Shown here one piece after another: positions 52,890-62,568 of a stretch of 64,000 nt of DNA. Positions within the stretch are counted from its first letter, which is position 1. Each line of letters begins with the position of its first letter. The notes beneath the pieces were generated by a model. It searched no databases. It had not been told where the DNA came from and worked only from the letters and a program-made list of their open reading frames with translations. The position numbers and the translations under genes are program-made. The stretch spans positions 1 to 64,000 of the forward strand of contig NZ_SDQD01000003.1 in the NCBI RefSeq assembly GCF_004153685.1, read 5' to 3'. Origin of the DNA: Pollutimonas harenae. GTDB taxonomy: Bacteria > Pseudomonadota > Gammaproteobacteria > Burkholderiales > Burkholderiaceae_B.

Positions 52890-53879
52890 ATGACTACATC
52901 CTCTCTCCTGCCGGTCGGTTTCACCATGGGCGATGCTGCCGGCATAGGCCCGGAGATCATCGTCAAGCTATTTGCTGCCGACTTGCCCCACCCTGCACTG
53001 GTCTATGGTGATGCCAGCATTCTCGACAGCACCATCACTCAACTCGGACTGGCCCATGCTCTGCAAGTGGAGCTCATCAGCGACGCAGGACTGGCGCAAG
53101 GCCAAGCAGGCCGCATCCCTGTGCTCAACCGCTGGCAGGAGCTTCCCCCTGACCTTGCTCCGGGTCAACTGAGCGCACTCGCGGGCCGCGGTGCCTACGA
53201 ATACCTATGCCACGCCATAGACGACGCCATGGCAGGCAAATTACGGGCCATCGTCACGGCACCCCTTAACAAGCGTGCCATGCAGGCGGGCGGCGCCGAC
53301 TATCCCGGCCATACCGAAATTCTGGCTGAGCGCAGTGCCACGACGCACTATGCAATGATGCTGGCCAATCAGGAGCTACGTGTCATTCTGGCCACCATCC
53401 ATGTCCCTTTGGGCCAAGTCAGTACCCTGCTCACCCCAGAGCTCGAACTGACAACCATACGGCTGGCACATCGAGCCTGCCTTCAGGCCGGCATTATCGC
53501 ACCCCGGGTCGCCGTAGCTGGCCTCAACCCACATGCCGGAGAAGATGGCCGTTTCGGACAAGAAGAAAGCCTAGTCATCAAGCCGGCCATAGAGCAAGCG
53601 CAAGCCGAAGGCATCGACGCCAGCGGCCCCTGGCCCGGCGACACCGTTTTCATGCGTGCACGCCAAGGTGAGTTTGACATCGTGGTGGCCCAATATCACG
53701 ACCAGGGCCTGATTCCGGTGAAATATCTGGGCATAGATCAGGGTGTCAATGTCACCATTGGTTTGCCTTTCATACGCACAAGCGTCGACCATGGCACCGC
53801 CTTCGATATTGCCGGACAAGGCATTGCCGATCCGTCCTCGCTACTTGCCGCCTACAACCTGGCCCTGGCCATGTCCTGA
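52890..53879 (+). CDS. pdxA: PdxA-family dehydrogenase (4-hydroxythreonine-4-phosphate or related)
   Basis: A 329-residue NAD-dependent decarboxylating dehydrogenase. GFTMGDAAGIGPEI near residue 11-24 starts the domain, with Ala where Pro is usual. APLNKRAM and YPGHTEILAE near 130-150 form the substrate site, and LNPHAGEDG and MYHDQG-like YHDQGLIPVKY carry metal-binding His and Asp. PdxA acts in vitamin B6 synthesis. PdxA2, a close relative, oxidises 4-phospho-D-threonate in sugar-acid catabolism. The usual surA-pdxA-ksgA context is absent and a transporter follows, so the PdxA2 alternative is open. Confidence 0.8.
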   Translation: MTTSSLLPVGFTMGDAAGIGPEIIVKLFAADLPHPALVYGDASILDSTITQLGLAHALQVELISDAGLAQGQAGRIPVLNRWQELPPDLAPGQLSALAGRGAYEYLCHAIDDAMAGKLRAIVTAPLNKRAMQAGGADYPGHTEILAERSATTHYAMMLANQELRVILATIHVPLGQVSTLLTPELELTTIRLAHRACLQAGIIAPRVAVAGLNPHAGEDGRFGQEESLVIKPAIEQAQAEGIDASGPWPGDTVFMRARQGEFDIVVAQYHDQGLIPVKYLGIDQGVNVTIGLPFIRTSVDHGTAFDIAGQGIADPSSLLAAYNLALAMS

Positions 53880-53908
53880 ACGCTTTTGCTGCAACCCATC
53901 CCCCTCCG

Positions 53909-54904
53909 ATGACCTCACGCTTCTCCATCGACCCTTTTCTGATCAAATTGCTTATTGCCATCGTGCTGGCCAGTCTGTTGCCAGCCCACGGCGTGGGCGC
54001 CACAATTTTTTCGTGGGCGGCCAGCCTGGCCATTGCATTGCTCTTCTTTCTACACGGCGCACGACTTTCCCGCGGGGCTATTATTGCGGGTGCAGGACAT
54101 TGGCGACTGCATGCCAGCATTTTTTCCATCACTTTTCTGGTATTCCCGATACTGGGCCTGCTGATCGGACCCGTGTTCGGCGGCTACCTTACACCCGACT
54201 TATACACTGGCGTCCTGTTTCTGTGCTGTCTGCCCGCCACTGTACAGTCGGCTATTGCGTTCACTGCCATTGCTCGCGGCAATGTGCCGGCCGCAATCTG
54301 CAGCGCCTCGGCATCCAGCCTGCTGGGAGTATTCCTGACTCCCGTGCTGACAGGTCTGGTCCTGGCCGGCACCAACACCGCCAGTGCATCGCTGAGCACC
54401 GATACGCTGGGCAAAATCATGCTGCAGCTCTTGCTGCCCTTTGTGCTGGGCCATCTTGCCCGGCCCTTGATAGGCACCTGGGTCGTAAAGCGCAACCGAC
54501 TGCTCAAGCATGTGGATCAAGGATCTATTCTGCTTGTAGTCTATAGCGCTTTCTCGGCGGCAGTGATTGGAGGACTATGGTCCAGCACACCACCTTCGGC
54601 ATTATTGGCCCTGCTGGCGGTGTCGCTCGTCTTGCTGGGGCTAGTCATGGGTGCCACGCAATTGTTGGGCCGCTTTATGCACTTTGGACTTGAGGACCGC
54701 ATAGCCCTGCTCTTTTGTGGTGCGAAAAAAAGCCTGAGTTCCGGTATTCCCATTGCAAATATTCTCTTTGCAGGCCATGCCGTAGGGGCCATCGTGCTGC
54801 CCCTCATGATTTTCCACCAGATCCAGTTGATTGTGTGCGCGATTATTGCCGGCATGTATGCCCGGCGCACACTGGTAGCCGAGCCATCTCCGTCACGGGT
54901 CTGA
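53909..54904 (+). CDS. Bile acid:sodium symporter family (SBF-like, YfeH type) permease
   Basis: A 331-residue membrane protein with about nine or ten hydrophobic segments and the SBF-like fold. FFLHGARLSRGAI near residue 46-58, CCLPATVQSAIAFTAIARGNVP near 107-128 and LLFCGAKKSLSSGIPIAN near 268-285 match the YfeH/SBF-like group. These are secondary, probably sodium-coupled, importers of organic anions; the substrate is unknown. It follows the PdxA-family gene by 29 bases, so the two may be co-transcribed. About 120 bases without recognised features separate it from the convergent dnaB. Confidence 0.85.
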   Translation: MTSRFSIDPFLIKLLIAIVLASLLPAHGVGATIFSWAASLAIALLFFLHGARLSRGAIIAGAGHWRLHASIFSITFLVFPILGLLIGPVFGGYLTPDLYTGVLFLCCLPATVQSAIAFTAIARGNVPAAICSASASSLLGVFLTPVLTGLVLAGTNTASASLSTDTLGKIMLQLLLPFVLGHLARPLIGTWVVKRNRLLKHVDQGSILLVVYSAFSAAVIGGLWSSTPPSALLALLAVSLVLLGLVMGATQLLGRFMHFGLEDRIALLFCGAKKSLSSGIPIANILFAGHAVGAIVLPLMIFHQIQLIVCAIIAGMYARRTLVAEPSPSRV

Positions 54905-55025
54905 CGCCGGGCCGGTTCCTGCTTTCTGGTTTTCGGATTTTCGGATTTACGGCTTTACCTTGCAAGGATCAGGTTTCTTGTGGCCGCTGCGTTATTCTGG
55001 TGGGGAAAAGCCACACACAACAAGC

Positions 55026-56414
55026 CTAATGCCCCAGCCCGCCGCTATAGTTCAGGAAGCGTGTACTGGAGCCCTGGAAGGTCAGACGCACGGTACCTAT
55101 GGGGCCATTACGCTGCTTGCCTATGATGATTTCGGCTGTCCCCTTGTCAGGTGAGTCAGGGTTGTAAACCTCATCCCGATAAATAAAGAGGATCAAGTCG
55201 GCATCTTGCTCGATAGCGCCCGACTCACGAAGGTCACTCATGACAGGCCGTTTATTCGGACGTTGCTCCAGACTTCGATTCAACTGCGACAAAGCGATCA
55301 GCGGGCAGTTGAGCTCTTTGGCCAAACCCTTCAGGGAGCGGCTGATTTCAGAAATTTCAGTCGCGCGGTTTTCGCCAGACGAACTGCCCGACATCAGCTG
55401 CATATAGTCGATGATGATCATGCCCAGCTGACCGCATTGACGAGCCAGGCGGCGCGCCCGTGCCCTGACTTCCATAGACGTCAAGGCAGGTGTTTCGTCG
55501 ATATAGATTTGAGCTTCCTGGACCTGCTGAACTGCATGTGTCAGGCGTGGCCAGTCATCGGCCGTCAGCTTGCCGGTACGCATGCGGTGCTGGTCGAGCA
55601 TACCTACCGAACCGACCATGCGCATGGCCAGCTGTACGGCACCCATTTCCATGGAAAACACGGCCACAGGCAAGCCTTGCTCGATTGCAACATGCTCGCC
55701 GATATTCATCGAGAACGAGGTCTTGCCCATGGAAGGACGGCCGGCGACGATGACCAGGTCGCCCGGCTGCAAGCCCGATGTCATGCGGTCGAGATCGGCA
55801 AATCCTGTGGGCACACCCGTTACATCGGAATCGCCTTCGCGGTGATATAGCTCGTCGATGCGCTCCACCACCTGCGTCAGCAGCGGTTGTATGTCTTGAA
55901 AGCCCACAGCACCACGTGCGCCTTCCTGCGCGATCTGAAACACCCGTGACTCGGCTTCGTCGAGCAACTGGCGCGCTTCCTTTCCTTGCGGGTTGAAGGC
56001 GCCGGCGGCAATTTCATCGGCTACCGAAACCAGCTTGCGCAGCATCGAGCGTTCACGGACAATCTCTGCGTAGCGGCGGATATTGGCAGCCGACGGTGTG
56101 TTGTGTGCCAACGCATTCAAATAAGCAAGTCCACCCACATCGTCGGACTTGCCCGCACTGCTTAGCGATTCATGCACGGTGACCACATCGGCAGGTCGGG
56201 CCAGGCCGATCAGCCGGGTAATGTGCTGCCAGATGATTTTATGGTCGAATCGATAGAAATCGTCTTCGTTCAGTACGTCGGTAACCCGATCGAAAGCGGC
56301 ATTGTCCAGCAACAAGCCACCCAGCACCGACTGTTCGGCCTCGACCGAATGCGGAGGCACGCGCAGATAATCCAATTGCGGGTCGCTGTGTGTCTTCGTG
56401 GTGTCCAAGTCCAT
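55026..56414 (-). CDS. dnaB: Replicative DNA helicase DnaB
   Basis: Hexameric helicase that opens the replication fork (462 residues; E. coli 471). The N-terminal domain starts VPPHSVEAEQSVLGGLLLD near residue 17. The RecA-like C-terminal domain has Walker A AGRPSMGKTS near 205, Walker B IIIDYMQLM near 310 and the arginine-finger region RSLEQRPNKRPVMSDLRESG near 360-380. The start MDLDTTKTHSD at 56414 is used since the longer frame would run through a terminator. It lies after rplI. Confidence 0.95.
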   Translation of the reverse strand: MDLDTTKTHSDPQLDYLRVPPHSVEAEQSVLGGLLLDNAAFDRVTDVLNEDDFYRFDHKIIWQHITRLIGLARPADVVTVHESLSSAGKSDDVGGLAYLNALAHNTPSAANIRRYAEIVRERSMLRKLVSVADEIAAGAFNPQGKEARQLLDEAESRVFQIAQEGARGAVGFQDIQPLLTQVVERIDELYHREGDSDVTGVPTGFADLDRMTSGLQPGDLVIVAGRPSMGKTSFSMNIGEHVAIEQGLPVAVFSMEMGAVQLAMRMVGSVGMLDQHRMRTGKLTADDWPRLTHAVQQVQEAQIYIDETPALTSMEVRARARRLARQCGQLGMIIIDYMQLMSGSSSGENRATEISEISRSLKGLAKELNCPLIALSQLNRSLEQRPNKRPVMSDLRESGAIEQDADLILFIYRDEVYNPDSPDKGTAEIIIGKQRNGPIGTVRLTFQGSSTRFLNYSGGLGH

Positions 56415-56439
56415 GCTCCGAACAAGATGGGTAACGATG

Positions 56440-56469
56440 AAAAAAAGCCGGCATACACCGGCTTTTTTT
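56440..56469. terminator. Strong terminator between rplI and dnaB
   Basis: AAAAAAAGCCGG and CCGGCTTTTTTT form a perfect 12-base-pair palindromic hairpin around a 6-base loop (CATACA). It ends the rpsF-priB-rpsR-rplI transcript on the minus strand. dnaB, starting 26 bases further on, may be expressed by read-through or from its own promoter. Confidence 0.9.
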
Positions 56470-56524
56470 ATTTGTGCGATGTACATCCCCGATTAGGGAA
56501 TGTACCACGCAGGACCGCACAGGT

Positions 56525-56980
56525 TTAGGCCATTTCGCCCTGTACCACAACCGTGATGTCGACAACGACATCAGCGTGCAGCACGACCTGAACGGGATAC
56601 TCGCCGACAGCCTTGAGGGCGCCGTCGGGCAGGCGAACCTGCGATTTTTCGACGGATTCGTAGCCGTCCCTGACCAGCGCTGCAGCGATATCCATGGTGG
56701 TGACGGAACCGAACAGACGGCCATCCACGCCCGCTTTCTGGGCAATGGTAACGGTCGAACCCGACAGCTTTTCGCCGACTTTCTGGGCAGCGGCCAATTT
56801 TTCAGCCTGAATTTTTTCGAGCTCGGCACGGCGAGCTTCGAATTCTTTCAGAGCGGCATCCGTCGCACGACGTGCGATTTTTTGCGGGATCAGGTAGTTG
56901 CGGGCATAGCCGTCGCGTACGCGAACGACTTCGCCAAGATTACCCAGGTTGACAACTTTTTCGAGCAGAATAACTTGCAT
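56525..56980 (-). CDS. rplI: 50S ribosomal protein L9
   Basis: Ribosomal protein L9 (151 residues). [30 protein letters not shown] is the universal N-terminal RNA-binding domain, joined by a long alpha helix (about 40-75; [13 protein letters not shown]) to a second domain. It ends the rpsF-priB-rpsR-rplI operon. Confidence 0.97.
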   Translation of the reverse strand: MQVILLEKVVNLGNLGEVVRVRDGYARNYLIPQKIARRATDAALKEFEARRAELEKIQAEKLAAAQKVGEKLSGSTVTIAQKAGVDGRLFGSVTTMDIAAALVRDGYESVEKSQVRLPDGALKAVGEYPVQVVLHADVVVDITVVVQGEMA

Positions 56981-56996
56981 GACGATAGGCCCCGGA

Positions 56997-57269
56997 TTAG
57001 TTGTGGTTATCGGTGTAAGGCAACAAGGCCAGGAAGCGGGCGCGCTTGATGGCGGTGTCCAGCTGACGCTGGTAGTGTGCCTTGGTGCCGGTCAGGCGGG
57101 CAGGAATGATCTTGCCGTTTTCCTGGATGAAATCACGCAGGGTGTCGAGATCTTTGTAATCGATTTCGTCAACGTTGGCAGCTGTAAAACGGCAAAATTT
57201 GCGACGTTTGAACAGTGGGTTTTGCTGCGTAAATTTACGTTTCTCTTTGCTTTTTTTGAAGTAAGCCAT
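56997..57269 (-). CDS. rpsR: 30S ribosomal protein S18
   Basis: Ribosomal protein S18, 90 residues. [21 protein letters not shown] and the C-terminal [23 protein letters not shown] are the family signature. It is longer at the N-terminus than E. coli S18 (75 residues), as usual in betaproteobacteria. It lies 16 bases before rplI. Confidence 0.97.
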   Translation of the reverse strand: MAYFKKSKEKRKFTQQNPLFKRRKFCRFTAANVDEIDYKDLDTLRDFIQENGKIIPARLTGTKAHYQRQLDTAIKRARFLALLPYTDNHN

Positions 57270-57361
57270 AATGTGCCTCTTGTGTGCCCGGAGTGCTTCC
57301 GAGCGGTAAATTCGATGCGCCTGGCGTTCAGGACGCCCAAGCTTCTTGCTGTGAATTCCTG

Positions 57362-57679
57362 CTAAACAACGGCGCTTGCGCCACCGGCAAATATCCGGTC
57401 AGCCTGCTGTATGTGCAACACCAACTTGCTTGAGCCCTTGCGTGCCGGGGCAATAAACCCCTTTATCGACAAGGACGCGCCCAATGGCGTGTCGGCCAGC
57501 AGCAAGGCGATGTCTCCGAGGGCAACTGACGAAAGAACCAATTCTATGCGACGCATAACGCCAGCCTCCTGGACTTCCGATTCGTGATTCAGTGTTATTT
57601 CTACTGCCGGCAAACCGGCCGGGGTGTACCTTAAAGGCTGGACCTCGGTGGCAATGGCGGTTAGAACAAACTGGTTCAC
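57362..57679 (-). CDS. priB: Primosomal replication protein N (PriB)
   Basis: Single-stranded DNA-binding OB-fold protein of the restart primosome (105 residues). The frame [34 protein letters not shown] gives the first OB strands, and [15 protein letters not shown] the last. A GTG start at 57679 is chosen because AGG lies 7 bases upstream and family homology starts exactly there; a longer in-frame ATG would start inside rpsF. The 25-base gap after rpsF and the operon position support the call. Confidence 0.9.
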   Translation of the reverse strand: MNQFVLTAIATEVQPLRYTPAGLPAVEITLNHESEVQEAGVMRRIELVLSSVALGDIALLLADTPLGASLSIKGFIAPARKGSSKLVLHIQQADRIFAGGASAVV

Positions 57680-57704
57680 GCAGTAACCTGGGAAAACATT
57701 GACC

Positions 57705-58085
57705 TTATTCTTCCGATTGGCTGGTCGCGGTGCTTTCGGTGCTGGCCTTGCGGGCCTCTTCACGCTCGACCGATTTCATCATCAGCGATGCCGCGGTTAC
57801 GGGCTTTTTGGTCTTGATGACCAAGTGCCGCAAAATGGCGTCGTTGTAGCGGAACGAATGCTCGAGTTCGTCGAGAGCAACCTGGCCGCATTCGATGTTA
57901 AGGCAAACGTAATGGGCCTTGACGAGTTTCTGGATGGGGTAAGCCAACTGACGACGGCCCCAGTCTTCCAGACGGTGCACCGTGCCACCATTGCTGGTAA
58001 CAACGCCCTGATAGCGCTCGATCATGGCAGGCACTTGCTCGCTTTGATCGGGATGCACAATAAACACTACTTCGTAGTGACGCAT
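57705..58085 (-). CDS. rpsF: 30S ribosomal protein S6
   Basis: Ribosomal protein S6 (126 residues). [25 protein letters not shown] opens the ferredoxin-like fold and [22 protein letters not shown] is diagnostic. The C-terminal tail from residue about 105 is Glu/Ser/Thr-rich, as in family members that are modified with glutamate. It leads the rpsF-priB-rpsR-rplI operon; a promoter probably lies in 58086-58242, but I see no clear consensus. Confidence 0.97.
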   Translation of the reverse strand: MRHYEVVFIVHPDQSEQVPAMIERYQGVVTSNGGTVHRLEDWGRRQLAYPIQKLVKAHYVCLNIECGQVALDELEHSFRYNDAILRHLVIKTKKPVTAASLMMKSVEREEARKASTESTATSQSEE

Positions 58086-58242
58086 AAACTACACTCCTTG
58101 AGGATATCTTTTGCCGCTCCGAAATTGGATTCGTCAAAAGGGACAGCCCGCCTATAAGCTTCAAAATAACTTATAAATCGAGCAAGAAACCAGCTATGTT
58201 AGCAGTTTTTTGGCTTTTCTGGCAAATGGAACTACCCGGTGA

Positions 58243-59064
58243 TCAGCCCTCTATAACTGCATATGCCGAATGGTTGTGTATGGACTCGAAATTTTCTGCG
58301 ACCACCCTGAACCGTTGTATGGCAGGCACACTTTGCAACTGAACCGCTACATCGCGCACCAGATCTTCGACGAACTTGGGGTTTTCGTAGGCGCGCTCAG
58401 TGACATACTTTTCATCGGAGCGTTTGAGCAGTCCCCACAACTCGCAGGACGCCTGCTGTTCGACGGAACGGATCAGGGCGTCAAGCTCGACCTGCGCGGG
58501 GTCCTTGAATACCGCGGTAACGGTTACATGCGAGCGCTGGTTATGTGCGCCATATTCGGAAATGGCCTTGGAGCACGGGCACAAACTGGTTACGGGAACC
58601 AAAACAGAAAGCTCGAACTCTGCCGTGTCGCCGTCTGGCTGCTCGTCGGCCTGCGCGCGTGCCGTCCAGGTAACCTCATAGTCCATCAGGCTGGCCACAC
58701 CCGAGACAGGGGCCTGCTTGGTCAAAAAATAAGGAAAAGATGCACTGATATCACCTTTGCGCGCGTTAAGCAGGGGCAGCATGGCCAAAGCCATATTACA
58801 AAACAGGCTTGGTGTCATGGGTTTGGTGCGATACTGCTCGAGCAGCGCGACAAACCGTGACATATGCGTGCCTTTTTCTTCGGCGGGCAATGCAACAGTC
58901 ATTTCCCAATTGCCTACTGTAGGCATGGCCGTACCATCGGCAACAGCCAGCAGCATGGGATGGCGTACCCCTCGAACTCCTACGCGCTCGATGACCATAC
59001 GGCGTGTATCGACGCTACTCTGTACGTCGGGCATGACTACAGCAGGATCAATCAGAATATTCAT
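58243..59064 (-). CDS. folE2: GTP cyclohydrolase FolE2 (type IB)
   Basis: Converts GTP to 7,8-dihydroneopterin triphosphate for folate and queuosine (273 residues). The [19 protein letters not shown] stretch near residue 160-178 holds the active-site Cys and His. [19 protein letters not shown] near 113-131 and the ending [17 protein letters not shown] are family hallmarks. FolE2 tolerates manganese or iron and often serves under zinc limitation. It is last in the xseB-ispA-dxs-folE2 array, 84 bases after dxs. No Zur-like operator was evident by eye. Confidence 0.94.
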   Translation of the reverse strand: MNILIDPAVVMPDVQSSVDTRRMVIERVGVRGVRHPMLLAVADGTAMPTVGNWEMTVALPAEEKGTHMSRFVALLEQYRTKPMTPSLFCNMALAMLPLLNARKGDISASFPYFLTKQAPVSGVASLMDYEVTWTARAQADEQPDGDTAEFELSVLVPVTSLCPCSKAISEYGAHNQRSHVTVTAVFKDPAQVELDALIRSVEQQASCELWGLLKRSDEKYVTERAYENPKFVEDLVRDVAVQLQSVPAIQRFRVVAENFESIHNHSAYAVIEG

Positions 59065-59148
59065 TAAATAAAAACCTCAGACACGTCCGCTACTGGCGGA
59101 CAATTACTGGCTGACTACAGCGCAACTTTAACGCAAAACATCTGGCTC

Positions 59149-61020
59149 TCATGCTACAAGAGGCAGCAAGTTGGGAAAACGTTCCCGTATCGAAGCTTCA
59201 ATGCCTGCCGCGTTGAGCCCAAGTTCGGCAAGAATGGCAGCCTGGTCGCCATGATCGATAAAGATATCCGGCAAGCCCAATTGCAGTACCGGGCAAGCGA
59301 TGCCCTTCTGGCTGAAAAATTCAAGAACAGCGCTACCCGCGCCCCCCATGATGGCTGCATCCTCAATCGTGACAAAGGCCTGATGTGTGCCAGCCAGGTC
59401 TTGCAGCAGGGTTTCGTCAAGCGGCTTAACAAAACGCATGTCGACGACGGTGGCGCCAAGATTTTCCGCAGCCTGCACTGCAGCACTGGCCAACGTACCA
59501 AACACCAGCAAGGCGATATGTTGACCTTCGCGCCGTACCACCCCCTTGCCGACGGGTACGACATCCAGCCCTGCGTTTACCGTGGCACCACAGCCGGCGC
59601 CTCGGGGATAGCGGACGGAAGCAGGGCCAGGATGCTGATAACAAGTGCTCAGCAGCAGCCTAGTCTCATTTTCGTCGGAAGGCGTTGCCACGACCATATT
59701 CGGCACGCAACGCAAGTAGGCAATATCGTAGTTGCCCGCATGAGTCGCACCGTCGGCGCCCACGATACCCGCCCGGTCGAGAGCAAAGGTGACGTCCAGG
59801 TTCTGCAAGGCCACGTCATGAATGAGCTGGTCATAGCCTCGCTGCAGGAAAGTTGAGTAAATAGCCACGACAGGTTTTTGTCCTTCGCATGCCAGTCCCG
59901 CGGCGAAAGTGACTGCGTGCTGTTCGGCAATACCTACGTCGAAGTAGCGGGCGGGAAAGCGCCGTTCGAACTCCACCATACCGCTACCTTCGCGCATGGC
60001 TGGCGTGATGCCCAGCAGACGCGGATCGGATTCAGCCATATCGCATAGCCAATTCCCGAAAACCTTGGTAAAGGTTTGCTTGGGGGGCTCTTTGGGCTTC
60101 TGGATACCTACGCTCGGGTCGAACTTGCCAGGACCGTGATACAGCACAGGGTCTGCTTCTGCCAGCTTGTAGCCCTGACCCTTTTTGGTCACGACATGCA
60201 GGAATTGCAGTCCGCCCAATTGCTTCAGGTTTTCGAGCGTAGGGACAAGCGCGTCAAGATCGTGACCATCGATAGGGCCTACGTAGTTGAAGCCCAGCTC
60301 TTCGAACAGTGTGGCGGGTGACACAATACCTTTGGCATGACCTTCGATACGGCGGGCAAACTCAAGCACGGGGGGTACATGCTGCAACACGGCACGCCCG
60401 ACGTTCTTGGCAGTGGCATAGAAACGGCCGGACAGCAGACGCGCAAAATAATGGTTGAGCGCGCCCACGGGCGGTGAAATCGACATATCGTTGTCATTGA
60501 GAATCACCAGCACATTCACGCCTGACGTCACTCCGGCGTTATTCAGGGCTTCGAACGCCATGCCGGCTGTCATGGCGCCATCGCCGATCACTGCGATATG
60601 TTGGCGGTCGAGCCCCGCATTGCGGGAGGCAACTGCCATACCAAGCACCGCTGATATTGACGTGGACGAGTGCGCTGTACCGAAAGCGTCGAACTCGGAC
60701 TCGCTACGCTTGGGAAAGCCGGAAATGCCCCCTTTCTGACGCAATGTAGCCATTTGCTCCCGCCGTCCGGTGAGGATTTTATGCGGGTAAGACTGATGGC
60801 CAACATCCCACACAATACGGTCATAAGGCGTATTGAACACATGATGCAGGGCAATAGTGAGCTCGACGGTGCCCAGATTGGATGACAGGTGCCCACCCGT
60901 TTTAGAGACGGACTGCAGCACGAACTCTCGCAGCTGAGCGGCGATCTCGTGGAGCCCGGATCGGTCCAGCGATCGCAGATCAGCTGGCGAATGAATGTTT
61001 TCTAAAGAGACGATAGCCAT
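59149..61020 (-). CDS. dxs: 1-deoxy-D-xylulose-5-phosphate synthase
   Basis: TPP enzyme that starts the MEP isoprenoid pathway (pyruvate plus glyceraldehyde 3-phosphate; 623 residues, E. coli 620). The TPP motif [16 protein letters not shown] lies near residue 147-162, ending in NDNDMSIS near 175. [15 protein letters not shown] near 71 and [15 protein letters not shown] near 363 (catalytic Glu) are also clear. It follows ispA after 118 bases that contain a possible hairpin (61098-61125). Confidence 0.96.
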   Translation of the reverse strand: MAIVSLENIHSPADLRSLDRSGLHEIAAQLREFVLQSVSKTGGHLSSNLGTVELTIALHHVFNTPYDRIVWDVGHQSYPHKILTGRREQMATLRQKGGISGFPKRSESEFDAFGTAHSSTSISAVLGMAVASRNAGLDRQHIAVIGDGAMTAGMAFEALNNAGVTSGVNVLVILNDNDMSISPPVGALNHYFARLLSGRFYATAKNVGRAVLQHVPPVLEFARRIEGHAKGIVSPATLFEELGFNYVGPIDGHDLDALVPTLENLKQLGGLQFLHVVTKKGQGYKLAEADPVLYHGPGKFDPSVGIQKPKEPPKQTFTKVFGNWLCDMAESDPRLLGITPAMREGSGMVEFERRFPARYFDVGIAEQHAVTFAAGLACEGQKPVVAIYSTFLQRGYDQLIHDVALQNLDVTFALDRAGIVGADGATHAGNYDIAYLRCVPNMVVATPSDENETRLLLSTCYQHPGPASVRYPRGAGCGATVNAGLDVVPVGKGVVRREGQHIALLVFGTLASAAVQAAENLGATVVDMRFVKPLDETLLQDLAGTHQAFVTIEDAAIMGGAGSAVLEFFSQKGIACPVLQLGLPDIFIDHGDQAAILAELGLNAAGIEASIRERFPNLLPLVA

Positions 61021-61097
61021 ACAGATTAAAGAATTCGGTCAAACAGCATTTTAACCGTCCACGATAACAGCAAGTGGAAAGATGGAAAACCGGACGA

Positions 61098-61125
61098 CAC
61101 CCCGTCTTATTGTCGGATCGGGGTG
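61098..61125. terminator. Hairpin between ispA and dxs
   Basis: CACCCCG (61098-61104) and CGGGGTG (61119-61125) form a perfect 7-base-pair stem with a 14-base loop. There is no good T-run; the minus-strand 3' side only has a GTTTTCC stretch further on. It could attenuate ispA transcript flow into dxs. Confidence 0.3.
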
Positions 61126-61138
61126 ACAAGCCGGGATA

Positions 61139-62053
61139 TCAGCGGTCGCGGCCCACAATATAGTCGGCAATACCTCCCAAATGCGTGCCGGCAGGACCTA
61201 GTGGCAGCAAGGCGGCGTGGGCCTGCGCGTGCAGGGCATGCAAGAGCTCTCGTGAGCCATCAAGCCCCATGATGGAGACATAGGTAGGTTTATTCCCCGC
61301 CGCGTCCTTGCCCGCAGTCTTACCCAGCGTAGCCGTATCGGCAGTGACGTCCAGGATGTCATCTACTACTTGGAAAGCCAGGCCTATGGCCGCGGCATAG
61401 TCTTCCAGACCCTGCCGCACGGCTGACCCCGCACCTGCAACGATTCCACCCAAAAGCACGCTGGCCTCCAGCATCGCACCTGTTTTCATACTGTGCATTT
61501 GCTGAAGCTGTTCTTTGGACAGCGCCACGCCCACGCTATCACAGTCGATGGCCTGCCCGCCGACCATGCCCAGGCTGCCCGCTGAACGGGCCATTAGCTG
61601 AGTTGCCTGCACGATCAGGGCTGGAGCAATAGGCATCATGCCCAACAACTCGAAAGCCAACGGTTGCAAGGCGTCGCCCGCCAACATGGCGGCAGCCTCG
61701 TTAAACTGGACATGTACCGTTGGTCGCCCCCGACGCAGCGTATCATCGTCCATGCAAGGCAGATCATCGTGTATTAATGAATATGCGTGGATGAGTTCAA
61801 CCGCCGCAGCGGCGTGATCGAGACCTATTTCCTGAGCCGATGCCGGTGTGCCGGATTGCAAAGCAGCCTCTCCCGCCGCATAGACCAGCGCTGCCCGCAC
61901 CCGTTTGCCCCCGCCCAGGACCGCGTAGCGCATAGCCTCGTGCAGACTTTCGGGTACGACGGTCTCTTGGGGCAGGAGCTGATCGAGCACTGCTTCAATA
62001 TGCTGTACGCGATCATCCAGCCACACCGGAAAATCTATGGTTTTACGCCCCAT
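61139..62053 (-). CDS. ispA: Farnesyl diphosphate synthase
   Basis: Polyprenyl synthase of 304 residues (E. coli 299) that makes farnesyl diphosphate from C5 units. The first Asp-rich motif is DDLPCMDDD near residue 90-98 with the small residues upstream typical of FPP synthases. The second is QVVDDILDVT near 226. An ATG at 62053 is used rather than a TTG two codons upstream. It is two bases after the xseB stop. Its product is the substrate of HpnD and HpnC encoded at 43-46 kb. Confidence 0.93.
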   Translation of the reverse strand: MGRKTIDFPVWLDDRVQHIEAVLDQLLPQETVVPESLHEAMRYAVLGGGKRVRAALVYAAGEAALQSGTPASAQEIGLDHAAAAVELIHAYSLIHDDLPCMDDDTLRRGRPTVHVQFNEAAAMLAGDALQPLAFELLGMMPIAPALIVQATQLMARSAGSLGMVGGQAIDCDSVGVALSKEQLQQMHSMKTGAMLEASVLLGGIVAGAGSAVRQGLEDYAAAIGLAFQVVDDILDVTADTATLGKTAGKDAAGNKPTYVSIMGLDGSRELLHALHAQAHAALLPLGPAGTHLGGIADYIVGRDR

Positions 62054-62055
62054 GC

Positions 62056-62349
62056 TCAATCCTCTTGAGTGTCGGGAGCATCAGCCAAAGGTTTCAGCAG
62101 ATTGTCTTGCAAAACCCTTACCTGTTGTTCAGCCTGATCAAGGCGGCGCTGGCATATTTTGGCCAGCTCAACACCCTGTTCGTAAGCAGCCAACGATTGA
62201 TCGAGCGCCAGCGTGCCGGTTTCCATTTGAGCAACCAGAGACTCCAGCTGGGCCAGGGCTGTTTCGAAATCTTGAGGCAGCGCAGCCTGCTTCAATCCAT
62301 CCCCGTCAGCTATGGGCTGCTCGCCCGCCTTCGCATTATTCATGACCAT
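62056..62349 (-). CDS. xseB: Exodeoxyribonuclease VII small subunit
   Basis: Small subunit of exonuclease VII (97 residues; E. coli 80). The core FETALAQLESLVAQMETGTLALDQSLAAYEQGVELAKICQ (about residues 28-67) is the family signature and forms helical coils that bind XseA. ATG codons at 62349 and 62343 are both possible starts. It leads the xseB-ispA-dxs-folE2 operon, as in related genomes; the large subunit is elsewhere. Confidence 0.93.
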   Translation of the reverse strand: MVMNNAKAGEQPIADGDGLKQAALPQDFETALAQLESLVAQMETGTLALDQSLAAYEQGVELAKICQRRLDQAEQQVRVLQDNLLKPLADAPDTQED

Positions 62350-62568
62350 TTTCCAGTAAGCAGACGCGCCGCTGGGGCTGCGTCTTTATGAAACTGCCTA
62401 AATTGTACGAGAAGCGAGCCACATCCGCCGAAAACGTCTTCAAGCGCTTGTTTTCCATAAGAGAAATTGAAGTACAATCGTCGGTTTTCCATAGTCATCG
62501 GCCAGTCCGTTTTTTTCTTCGCACCAGGGGTTGTCAAGCCTACTGGTTTCATCATTGCGGGGGGAACC

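Noticed and set aside
54905-55025. Repeated TTTTCGGAT stretch after the symporter as a terminator or repeat element
   Set aside because: Only a short local repetition with no stem; it does not form a convincing hairpin or family repeat.
62350-62568. Possible small gene or RNA between xseB and the Rieske gene
   Set aside because: An in-frame TTG extension of the Rieske gene exists but adds non-homologous sequence, and no RNA family was recognised; treated as a divergent promoter region.
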